A stretch of 7,711 nt of DNA from Oscillospiraceae bacterium (GTDB lineage Bacteria > Bacillota > Clostridia > Oscillospirales > Acutalibacteraceae): contig CADBUK010000128.1 in assembly GCA_902797915.1 (NCBI GenBank), positions 1-7,711 of the forward strand, in the 5' to 3' direction. Shown here one piece after another: positions 1 to 5,461 of the stretch. A program made the position numbers and the translations under genes. The notes beneath the pieces were generated by a model. That model ran no database searches and was not told the origin of the DNA. It saw only the letters and a list, made by a program, of their open reading frames with translations. Within the stretch, counting starts at the first letter, position 1, and each line of letters begins with the position of its first letter.

Positions 1-185
1 ATGTCGCCGGGCTGGCAATCAAGCTCGCGGCAGATTGCGTTGAGCGTTGTAAAACGGATTGCCTTTGCCTTGCCCGTTTTTAAAATTGAAAGGTTAGCGG
101 GGGTTAAATCTATTCTTGATGCAAGCTCAAGCGAGCTCATTTTGCGCTTGGCAAGCATAACATCAACATTAACAATAATTGCCAT
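1..185 (-). CDS. YozG-like small helix-turn-helix regulator, 3' end cut by window edge
   Basis: This is a Cro/C1 (XRE) type DNA-binding protein of the small YozG-like family. Sixty-one residues are visible before the window ends inside the gene. The protein opens MAIIVNVDVMLAKRKMS. It continues with a helix-turn-helix at about residues 17-55, in which 'NLSILKTGKAKAIRF' (31-45) is the recognition region, and then 'CRELDCQPGD' (52-61), which normally lies about 5-10 residues before the end in this family. The start at 185 is fixed by GGGGAGG at 200-194, eight bases upstream. That ribosome binding site directly abuts the TAA of the DUF2975 gene (203-201), so the two genes are very probably co-transcribed and translationally coupled. 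In Bacillus subtilis and many Clostridia this regulator sits next to a DUF2975 protein. Its targets are unknown; it may regulate its own operon (inference). The plus-strand frame over the same bases is a shadow. Confidence 0.9.
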   Translation of the reverse strand, partial: MAIIVNVDVMLAKRKMSSLELASRIDLTPANLSILKTGKAKAIRFTTLNAICRELDCQPGD

Positions 186-200
186 ATTTGCCGCCTCCCC

Positions 201-668
201 TTAAACCGTTAAATCGTTTTCTTCTTTAATGTCTATAGCGGCTTTAAACACATTTCGCACAACGCGCACAAGCAGCCCCGCAAAAAAGGCGGCAACCGTT
301 ACAATGCCGAAGGACATTGCAAACTTGGGCAGGTAAATAAGGATAATTACCAGACCGATTGCGGAAACCGCAAAGCAGGAAACGGACGCGAAGCCAAGCA
401 TTTTAACGTTATCGTTATCAAAGATTTTCTTTGAGCGGATATTCATCAGCAGCTTGTGCAGCGCATAGAGCGTGAGCCACGCAAACGGCAGCGCGCAGTA
501 CATACCGATTGTAAGCATAATCAGCTTTTCGGGGGTGTTGTCCCAGTCAAAAGTCTGAAGATACCATTTCAAAATCGGGTAAGCGCCGACGGTTATTCCT
601 GCAAGCAGCACGGCAAAAATGCGCACCATCCACAGCGAAATGTTGATTGATTTCTGATTGTCTTTCAT
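201..668 (-). CDS. DUF2975 family four-helix membrane protein (YoaS-like)
   Basis: This 155-residue integral membrane protein has four hydrophobic segments at about 10-33, 47-72, 92-113 and 119-138. Two stretches fit the DUF2975 family: 'LLMNIRSKKIFDNDNVKML' (73-91) after helix 2, and the C-terminal tail 'FKAAIDIKEENDLTV' (141-155), where an acidic 'EE.DLT' ending is typical. The start at 668 is supported by AGGAGAG at 682-676, seven bases upstream. A longer in-frame reading from a TTG at 743 is wrong, because that TTG is the first triplet of the promoter -35 box and lies upstream of the expected transcript start. The YozG-like regulator follows after 15 nt. The biochemical role is not established. 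A membrane partner or sensor for the regulator is an inference from conserved pairing only. Confidence 0.88.
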   Translation of the reverse strand: MKDNQKSINISLWMVRIFAVLLAGITVGAYPILKWYLQTFDWDNTPEKLIMLTIGMYCALPFAWLTLYALHKLLMNIRSKKIFDNDNVKMLGFASVSCFAVSAIGLVIILIYLPKFAMSFGIVTVAAFFAGLLVRVVRNVFKAAIDIKEENDLTV

Positions 669-675
669 TTTTATT

Positions 676-683
676 CTCTCCTT
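676..683 (-). promoter_or_regulatory. Ribosome binding site that sets the DUF2975 start
   Basis: On the minus strand the bases read AAGGAGAG, followed by seven A/T-rich bases and then ATG at 668. No comparable site precedes the upstream in-frame TTG at 743. This site therefore decides in favour of the shorter, 155-residue protein. Confidence 0.85.
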
Positions 684-714
684 TTTGAATAATTGAATTT
701 GTTTCTGTAATTGC

Positions 715-743
715 AATATAGCATAAAGATTATCGTTTGTCAA
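715..743 (-). promoter_or_regulatory. Sigma-A promoter for the DUF2975/HTH operon
   Basis: On the minus strand a perfect -35 box TTGACA (743-738) is separated by exactly 17 bp from TATATT (720-715), a 5/6 match to the -10 consensus. The 50 bp upstream are very A/T rich and could act as an UP element. The expected start of transcription is near 708, which gives a leader of about 40 nt before the ATG at 668. The promoter lies directly after the terminator of the preceding operon, as expected for an independent unit. Confidence 0.85.
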
Positions 744-785
744 TAATTTTTTATCAGTTTATAAAAAGTTTATATTTTTTTGCAA

Positions 786-816
786 CAAAAAAAGGGAGGG
801 TTAAGAGCCCTCCCTT
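786..816 (-). terminator. Rho-independent terminator of the ECF operon
   Basis: On the minus strand AAGGGAGGG (816-808) pairs with CCCTCCCTT (800-792) around the seven-base loop CTCTTAA, giving a nine-bp GC-rich stem. It runs straight into a run of seven T (793-787), the last base pairs of the stem overlapping the T run. It begins 26 bp after the TAA of the small membrane protein gene (845-843). It separates the ECF unit from the DUF2975 promoter. The orientation is minus-strand: the plus strand has only TTACAG after the stem. Confidence 0.95.
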
Positions 817-842
817 ACAGTAATATAATTATTTAAAACTAT

Positions 843-1187
843 TTACATAAACCTTGATTTAAAGGCGAAAAACAGTATTACGTCAAAAAAAGTCAGCACA
901 AACGAGATTAGCGCCGCAATTACGGTCTGCCTGTTTTTCCATTTAAAAAATTCGGAAAGCTCTGCCCTGCCGCTTTTGCTTCTGAAGCTCATAACGATTG
1001 ACGAAACCACGCCGAAAAGCCCGAGAAACGGAAAAGCGCCGATTGTGATAACGCCCGCAATTGCTATAAGAAATGCGGCGTTTACAAAACGCTCGTCCTT
1101 ATTCTGCGGCTTGCCGTCGCTTTTATTAATTTCCGCCTGAATACGTTCCCTTTCGGTTTTGTATTCCTCTTTATTTTCATCGCTCAT
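843..1187 (-). CDS. Small membrane protein at the end of the ECF operon, unknown family
   Basis: I do not recognise a family for this 114-residue protein. Residues 1-33 are highly charged (MSDENKEEYKTERERIQAE and onward) and probably a cytosolic helix. A long hydrophobic stretch follows at 35-67, with 'GAFPFLGLFG' in the middle that could break it into a hairpin. After a basic/polar segment (68-87, rich in K, R and E) there is a final helix at 88-109 and a short basic end. It begins at 1187, inside the last codons of the S-component gene (11-nt overlap). GGAGG at 1201-1197 lies nine bases upstream, so it is translated as part of the ECF operon and is its last gene before the terminator. Coupling to the S component suggests an accessory or unrelated passenger role; there is no sequence evidence for a function. 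Confidence 0.8.
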   Translation of the reverse strand: MSDENKEEYKTERERIQAEINKSDGKPQNKDERFVNAAFLIAIAGVITIGAFPFLGLFGVVSSIVMSFRSKSGRAELSEFFKWKNRQTVIAALISFVLTFFDVILFFAFKSRFM

Positions 1188-1887
1188 CCGAAACGCCCTC
1201 CAGAATTCCGTATTTAGTTATAATACGGTTTATTTTTTTTATAAATTCCTCGCCGAACAAAAACAGAAAAATAGCCGTTGCGCCCGCGAAAATTGCCGAA
1301 TACTGCGCGCCTGCAAGATAGATTGCAAGGATTGACTGCAGCGAATAATCCGCCGCCATAGTCAGAACGGAGCTGATGTCCACCAACAGCCCGTAAAAGA
1401 AAAACACGATTACAAAGCCGAACACCGAAAGCTGCAGGCGCTTTGCGGGCACGCGCTGAAACAGCAGCCCCGCAAGGAAGCCGACCGTGCCGAGCGCCAC
1501 CATTTGAAACGGGGTCCACACCCCCTGCCCGTACTGAAAGTTTGAGACAAACATTGACAGCGCGCCGAGGATATAGCCTCTTTCGGCGCCGAGGCACACC
1601 GCCCCCGCAATTACAACCGCGGCAATCGGCTTAAACGAGGGCACGAAAAAGAACACCGCGCGGGAAACCACCGCAAGCGCAATCAGCACCGCCATAAGCG
1701 AAAGCTCACGCGCGGAGGGCGCGGATTTTTCATAGCTGATGAAAAACGGAAGCAGCGCGGCAATCATTACCGCCGCCGCAATCAGATAATAGGACACAGT
1801 CTGCGCCAGAAAGATTTGCCAGAGTATTGCCGCAGCAAGCGCAAGCAGAACGCAGACGGGAAAGATGATTTTTGAGGTTTTGCTCAT
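1177..1887 (-). CDS. ECF transporter S component (substrate-binding membrane subunit)
   Basis: This 236-residue, very hydrophobic protein would bind the substrate in the membrane and deliver it to the EcfA/EcfT module encoded just upstream. The core starts with the charged-then-hydrophobic 'ARELSLMAVLIALAVVSRA' (59-77), typical of S components, and carries about six helices to residue 212. The stretch 'SNFQYGQGVWTPFQM' (115-129), followed by 'GFLAGLLF' (136-143), resembles the S subfamily with a 'GQG.WTP.QM' loop. In Clostridia, from memory, members of that group occur near secreted DUF4430 or squalene-cyclase-like proteins and have been proposed for corrinoid uptake. None of these partners is here, so the substrate is left open. 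Residues 8-51 form two extra helices before the core. The ATG at 1887 overlaps the ATPase TGA by four bases, and GGAGG at 1899-1895 precedes it by seven. Confidence 0.87.
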   Translation of the reverse strand: MSKTSKIIFPVCVLLALAAAILWQIFLAQTVSYYLIAAAVMIAALLPFFISYEKSAPSARELSLMAVLIALAVVSRAVFFFVPSFKPIAAVVIAGAVCLGAERGYILGALSMFVSNFQYGQGVWTPFQMVALGTVGFLAGLLFQRVPAKRLQLSVFGFVIVFFFYGLLVDISSVLTMAADYSLQSILAIYLAGAQYSAIFAGATAIFLFLFGEEFIKKINRIITKYGILEGVSDER

Positions 1888-3362
1888 ACGCCGACCTCCG
1901 CATCGTCAAGGCTGATAACCCTGCCGTCAGTCAGCCGCGAAAGCGCGGTTGTGTATATTTTCAGCGCGCTGAAAAACTCCCTGCGCGAACCGCTTGCCAC
2001 AATTTCGCCGTTAAACAGAAAAGCACAGTTATCCGCAAACCTGCCCGCGAATTCCAAATCGTGAGTAACAACCACAACGGTTTTGCCCTGCGCGCAAAGC
2101 CCGCGCAGAATGGCGGCAAACTCTGTTTTAAAGGCGGCGTCAACGCTTTTTGTAGGCTCGTCAAGCAGCAGTATTTCCGCCCCGCTGTCAAGCGCTTTGG
2201 CAATTGCAAGGCGCTGCGCCTCTCCCCCGCTTAAATCAAACGGGTTGCGTGACAGCAGATTGCCGAGCCCGAGCTTTTCAAGCAGCCCGCCGTCCGACAC
2301 CTCGTCAGATACCCTGTCTTTAAGGAACATTGTGTTTACGTTCTGTGGCATATACGCGGTTTTAAGAGCAGTTTTAACCCTGCCCGAATACGATTTCAAA
2401 ACACCGCCGAGGCATTTAAGCAGCGTGGTTTTTCCGCTTGAGTTTGCGCCGACGATAACGTTTATTTTACCCGCCTGCGCGGTATAATTCAAATCAAAAA
2501 GCACATCCGCCCCGCCCTTTTTATAGGCAAAGCAAAGCCCCTTTGCCGTAATTGCGGGGCTTGACTGCGCCTCGGGTGCGGCAGGCGCGGGTTTAAGCGC
2601 GCGCGCGTTTTCAGCCGCCTTGGCAAAGGAAAGCGGATGCCCCGAAAGCAAGCGCGTAAAAGGCGGTAAAATTTCCGCCATAGGATTATCCGAGTTAATA
2701 AGCCCGTTTGCGAATTCCTGCGAGGAGGTAAAAACGCTGCCCCTGCCCTCGTCAAGAAACAGGATTTTTGTTGCAAGGGGCAGTATATCTGCTGCGCGGT
2801 GCTCGCTGATAATTACCGTAACGCCCTCCTCCCTGTTAAGACGCAGGGCGGTTGAAATAAAGCGTCCCGCTGACACGGGGTCAAGCTGTGAGCAGGGCTC
2901 GTCCAGCACAAGCAAATCGGGGCGCACCGTCATAACCGAGGCAAGCGCCAGAAGCTGCTTTACGCCGCCCGAAAGATTTGCCGTTTTTTCGTTAATATAT
3001 TCATTCAAATCAAACCTGCTTGCAGTTTCCGCAATACGCAGGGCAATCCGATTGTTAGGCATTTCCGTATTCTGCAGCGGAAACGCCAGCTCGCCCTGCA
3101 CGGTTTCGGTTACGATATTGTTTTCAACGTTCTGATTAACAAAGCCGATTTGCGATGCGCCGATTTCAAGCGTGCCGTCAAGCTTGCCGAAGGGCGCCAT
3201 TTCCTTTTTAAGCAGGCGCAGAAGGGTTGATTTTCCGCTGCCCGACCTGCCGCAGACAAGGCAGAAATCGCCCTTTTCAAGCGATAAATCAACGCCGTTA
3301 AGCGCGGGGCTTTGCGCGTCGGGATAAGAGAATATTAAATTTTTTGCTTTAACAATTTCCAT
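1884..3362 (-). CDS. ECF transporter ATPase with two fused ABC domains (EcfA-EcfA')
   Basis: This 492-residue cytosolic protein powers the ECF importer. Both ATPase halves are on one chain, where many Bacillota have separate EcfA1 and EcfA2. Domain 1 has Walker A GRSGSGKST (38-46), Q-loop Q77, signature LSGGVKQ (130-136), Walker B LLVLDEP (150-156) and switch H188. An Ala/Pro-rich linker spans about 252-270. Domain 2 has P-loop GANSSGKTT (305-313), Q-loop Q340, signature LSGGEAQ (377-383), Walker B ILLLDEP (397-403) and switch H434. Two features of domain 2 stand out: the fourth P-loop position is Ser instead of the usual Gly, and only 37 residues separate Q-loop from signature, against 53 in domain 1. 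The start at 3362 lies inside the EcfT gene (28-nt overlap), with GGAGG at 3374-3370. The gene ends in a four-base overlap with the S component. Confidence 0.95.
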   Translation of the reverse strand: MEIVKAKNLIFSYPDAQSPALNGVDLSLEKGDFCLVCGRSGSGKSTLLRLLKKEMAPFGKLDGTLEIGASQIGFVNQNVENNIVTETVQGELAFPLQNTEMPNNRIALRIAETASRFDLNEYINEKTANLSGGVKQLLALASVMTVRPDLLVLDEPCSQLDPVSAGRFISTALRLNREEGVTVIISEHRAADILPLATKILFLDEGRGSVFTSSQEFANGLINSDNPMAEILPPFTRLLSGHPLSFAKAAENARALKPAPAAPEAQSSPAITAKGLCFAYKKGGADVLFDLNYTAQAGKINVIVGANSSGKTTLLKCLGGVLKSYSGRVKTALKTAYMPQNVNTMFLKDRVSDEVSDGGLLEKLGLGNLLSRNPFDLSGGEAQRLAIAKALDSGAEILLLDEPTKSVDAAFKTEFAAILRGLCAQGKTVVVVTHDLEFAGRFADNCAFLFNGEIVASGSRREFFSALKIYTTALSRLTDGRVISLDDAEVGV

Positions 3363-4192
3363 TTAACATCCTCCGTAAAATCTGTTACGCTCGGCAGCGC
3401 CGCAAGGCATATAAAGCCGAGCAGCACGGGCAGAGAAAAGTTTTTGATTTCAAGCCCGTCGGTAAAAAAGAAATCAAACGCGCCGAACGCCTTTGCCGCC
3501 GCCAGCGCCGCAAACAGCAAAAGCAAAAGCGGTAGCAGAACGTAATCCGCCCTGCGAAAGCGGTAACGGTTATAAAACCTGTGCCTGCCCCTGCCGAAGC
3601 CCTTGGCGTGCATAGCGTCCGCCGTTTCAATACTGCTCTCAAGGCTGATGGACACAAGCGCGGAAAAACGGCTGAGCGTGTTTTTTAAGCCCTTAACCTC
3701 ATTACCGAGTCCGATTTGCGCCTCTTTAATTTCCCCTGCGGTTTTCAGCAAATTCGGAATAAAACGGAATACCATCGAAACAAGCAACGCCAGATTAGGC
3801 GCAAAGCCGCCGAACAGCGCGGCAAATTTTTCCGACGGCATTACCTGCATATAGCAGGAAAACCACATAATAACCGCCGCAAGCATTAAACCGAGGCAGG
3901 CGCCGTACACCAAGCCCTCGGCATAAAATTCCCTGCCGAAAAGGGTAAACAAAACCTGCGTGCCGTGCCGCACAAACAGGGTATTGAACAGCGCCACCGC
4001 CGCAGAGAGCGGCAGGTAGAATTTAAAAAGCTGCGAAACCGCTTCCCTGCCGCCGAGCCTGAACAGATATAAAAACGACAGCACAAACGAAGCCGCCGCA
4101 AACGCAGGGTTGATATATAGCAGGGTTAAAACGATTACCGCCGCAAAAAAAGAGAAGCAAACGGCAGGATGAAATTTTGAAAATCTATCCAT
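3335..4192 (-). CDS. ECF transporter T component (EcfT/CbiQ-family membrane subunit)
   Basis: This 285-residue membrane protein links the S component to the ATPases. Hydrophobic segments lie at about 11-45, 58-74, 92-115, 132-146, 216-238 and 253-268. The long cytosolic region 141-210 corresponds to the EcfT coupling helices: 'FRFIPNLLKTAGEIKEAQIGLG' region (142-163), then 'SLESSIETADAMHAKGFGRGRHRF' region (183-206). The second matches the family's 'E.S...AD.M.ARG.G.GR...' pattern, but the Arg of the usual Ala-Arg-Gly is Lys198. The first site reads GLG rather than ARG. The start at 4192 follows GGAGG (4205-4201) by eight bases. The in-frame ATG at 4216 would add eight residues encoded across that ribosome binding site and has no site of its own. 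First gene of the ECF unit, directly downstream of the cloverleaf repeat. Confidence 0.92.
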   Translation of the reverse strand: MDRFSKFHPAVCFSFFAAVIVLTLLYINPAFAAASFVLSFLYLFRLGGREAVSQLFKFYLPLSAAVALFNTLFVRHGTQVLFTLFGREFYAEGLVYGACLGLMLAAVIMWFSCYMQVMPSEKFAALFGGFAPNLALLVSMVFRFIPNLLKTAGEIKEAQIGLGNEVKGLKNTLSRFSALVSISLESSIETADAMHAKGFGRGRHRFYNRYRFRRADYVLLPLLLLLFAALAAAKAFGAFDFFFTDGLEIKNFSLPVLLGFICLAALPSVTDFTEDVKWKLLKQKI

Positions 4193-4200
4193 TGTTTGTT

Positions 4201-4205
4201 CCTCC
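4201..4205 (-). promoter_or_regulatory. Ribosome binding site that sets the EcfT start
   Basis: The minus strand reads GGAGG, eight bases before ATG at 4192. Two in-frame ATG codons further upstream (4216 and 4207) lie in front of or overlap this site, so they are unlikely starts. Confidence 0.85.
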
Positions 4206-4224
4206 ATATAAATCATTAAACTGA

Positions 4225-4352
4225 TTTGCCTTCCCCCCTCGGGGGAAGGGGGACCGCTTGCGGTGGATGAGGGGTTAAAACTCTCTGCCGCGTTGTTGCA
4301 GCCCCCTCATCAGTCGCCGATGGCGACAGCTTCCCCCCAAGGGGAAGCCAAA
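4225..4352. repeat. MITE-like palindromic element with cloverleaf folding potential
   Basis: The ends are imperfect terminal inverted repeats: TTTGCCTTCCCC (4225-4236) against GGGGAAGCCAAA (4341-4352), 11 of 12 bases pairing. A closed nine-bp stem, GATGAGGGG (4266-4274) with CCCCTCATC (4303-4311), joins the arms around a 28-nt centre. Each arm also holds two hairpins of its own: 4229-4237/4241-4249 (9 bp, 3-nt loop), 4253-4257/4260-4264 (5 bp), 4313-4318/4322-4327 (6 bp) and 4329-4336/4341-4348 (8 bp). The element has no coding frame, fills almost the whole actin-EcfT gap and shows no obvious target duplication. From memory, very similar 'CTTCCCC...GATGAGGGG' palindromes are dispersed in many Clostridia genomes. 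None of the hairpins is followed by a T run, so it is not an intrinsic terminator as such. Confidence 0.85.
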
Positions 4353-4359
4353 GCGGTTT

Positions 4360-4373
4360 GCGCCTTGCGGCGC
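4360..4373 (-). other. Small GNRA-type hairpin at the actin gene stop codon
   Basis: On the minus strand GCGCC-GCAA-GGCGC forms a five-bp stem with a GCAA tetraloop, starting at the last base of the TAG stop codon (4375-4373). No T run follows, so a full terminator is unlikely. It could protect or mark the 3' end of the actin message, or be chance. Confidence 0.4.
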
Positions 4374-5401
4374 TATCTTATGCGCACGTCCTGCTTCGTC
4401 TTAAAGCGGTAGCCGTAGCGGTCAAGAATGTGCATTTTGTTAAGCGCAATCATAGTTCCCTTGCAAACGCACAGCTCCGCACGCGGCGCAACCGAAGCCT
4501 TAACGCCGAGCGCCTGCTCAAACAGCTTATCAATGCCGTAAAGCTCCGCGCAGCCGCCCGTAATAATAATGCCCGAGGTTTCAATATCCGCCGCAAGCTG
4601 CGGAGTTGCCCTTTCAAGCAGACGCGCCGCCGCGTCGGTAAGCTCCTGCAAAAGCGGAGCGAGGCAGGCGTTGATTTCATTACCCGTAACCTCTGCCGCG
4701 CCGGGCATACCCGAAAGCAAATCCCTGCCCTTAACCTGCATTACAACGTCTTCCTCGCGCGGAACGGCACAGGCGATACGGCGCTTAACCTCCTCGGCAG
4801 TTCTTTTGCCGATTAAAATGCCGTATTTTTCGCGCATATATTTAGTAATCTCCTCGTCAAAGCGGTTGCGCGCCGTGTAAAGAGTGTCAATCTGGCTCAT
4901 ACTGCCCTGACTTACAACCGCCATATTTGTTGTGCCGCCGCCGATATCCACAACGAAGCTGCCCGTCGGCTGCAGGGGGTCAATGCCCGCGCCGAACGCA
5001 GCGCAGAGCGGTTCCTCAACAAGACACACGGACCTTGCACCCGCAGAAATAATTACGGAAACGAGTGTGCGCCTTTCAACGTCGGTTGCAAGCGCCGAAA
5101 CGCAGGCAACAACGCGCGGCTTAAAAATGCTGCGCTTAATAACCTTATTAATAAAGAAATGCACCATCTGCATAGCAAGCGAATAATTTGTAATCGCGCC
5201 GTTCATAATGGGCTGAATAACCGAAACGCCGTTCGGCTCCCTGCCCTCAAGGTAATAGGCGCGCCTGCCGGCATATAAAATCTTTTCGGTTTCGTTATCG
5301 TAAGCCACATAGGACGGCTCGTTTACAACCACACCCTTACCAGGCACGGAAATTGCAATATTGCTTGTGCCGAGGTCTATTCCCAAATCATATCCGAACA
5401 T
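4373..5401 (-). CDS. MreB/Mbl-family bacterial actin, divergent paralog
   Basis: This 342-residue actin-fold ATPase is of the usual MreB length. Family members form membrane-associated filaments that guide cell-wall synthesis. Visible motifs are phosphate-1 IDLGTSNIA (8-16), the conserved NEPSYVAYD (27-35), the Glu-Glu-Pro (129-131) that carries the expected catalytic Glu130, phosphate-2 DIGGGTTN (152-159), 'LIGKRTAEEVKRRI' (196-209), 'VKGRDLLSGMP' (223-233) and the adenosine motif IIITGGCAE (278-286). Two usually glycine-rich sites are changed: 'ARNRFDEEI' (177-185), where MreB/Mbl have AGD/AGN before F/M-D, and 'CKGTMIAL' (313-320), where GTG is usual. The divergence suggests a secondary paralog rather than the sole mreB; mreC and mreD are not adjacent. 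The start at 5401 has GAAGG (5413-5409) seven bases upstream. The gene begins 34 bp after recD2. Confidence 0.9.
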   Translation of the reverse strand: MFGYDLGIDLGTSNIAISVPGKGVVVNEPSYVAYDNETEKILYAGRRAYYLEGREPNGVSVIQPIMNGAITNYSLAMQMVHFFINKVIKRSIFKPRVVACVSALATDVERRTLVSVIISAGARSVCLVEEPLCAAFGAGIDPLQPTGSFVVDIGGGTTNMAVVSQGSMSQIDTLYTARNRFDEEITKYMREKYGILIGKRTAEEVKRRIACAVPREEDVVMQVKGRDLLSGMPGAAEVTGNEINACLAPLLQELTDAAARLLERATPQLAADIETSGIIITGGCAELYGIDKLFEQALGVKASVAPRAELCVCKGTMIALNKMHILDRYGYRFKTKQDVRIR

Positions 5402-5432
5402 ATAAAAACCTTCAAATTATTAATATATATAA

Positions 5433-5461
5433 ATGTTACTTTAAATCATTATCAATGTCAA
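5433..5461 (-). promoter_or_regulatory. Probable promoter of the actin gene inside the recD2 3' end
   Basis: On the minus strand a perfect TTGACA (5461-5456) is followed after 17 bp by TAACAT (5438-5433), which keeps the important first, second and last bases of the -10 consensus (4/6). The -10 begins with the TAA stop codon of recD2. Transcription would start near 5426, giving a leader of about 25 nt before the actin ATG. The -35 box is coding sequence for Val-Asp in the helicase, so coincidence is possible. Confidence 0.5.

Noticed and set aside
1..204. Plus-strand 67-codon open frame
   Set aside because: The opposite strand encodes a clear YozG-like HTH protein with a proper ribosome binding site. 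The plus frame has no recognisable domain.
669..743. Extended N-terminus of the DUF2975 protein from a TTG codon at 743
   Set aside because: The TTG is the start of the TTGACA -35 box, the added 25 residues cross the promoter, and a good ribosome binding site precedes the internal ATG at 668.
1872..3135. Several long plus-strand frames opposite the ATPase gene (e.g. 1872-2234, 2083-2487, 2620-3135)
   Set aside because: They overlap each other and lie antisense to an intact ABC ATPase with all motifs. They are products of its codon bias and show no domain or ribosome binding site of note.
4225..4352. Repeat considered as a CRISPR unit, tRNA or intrinsic terminator
   Set aside because: There is a single copy, no spaced direct repeats, no tRNA-like anticodon/T-loop bases despite the cloverleaf shape, and no T run after any hairpin on either strand.
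4358..4880. Plus-strand frames opposite the actin gene
   Set aside because: Compositionally biased shadows (Arg, Ala and Ser rich) of an intact actin reading frame.
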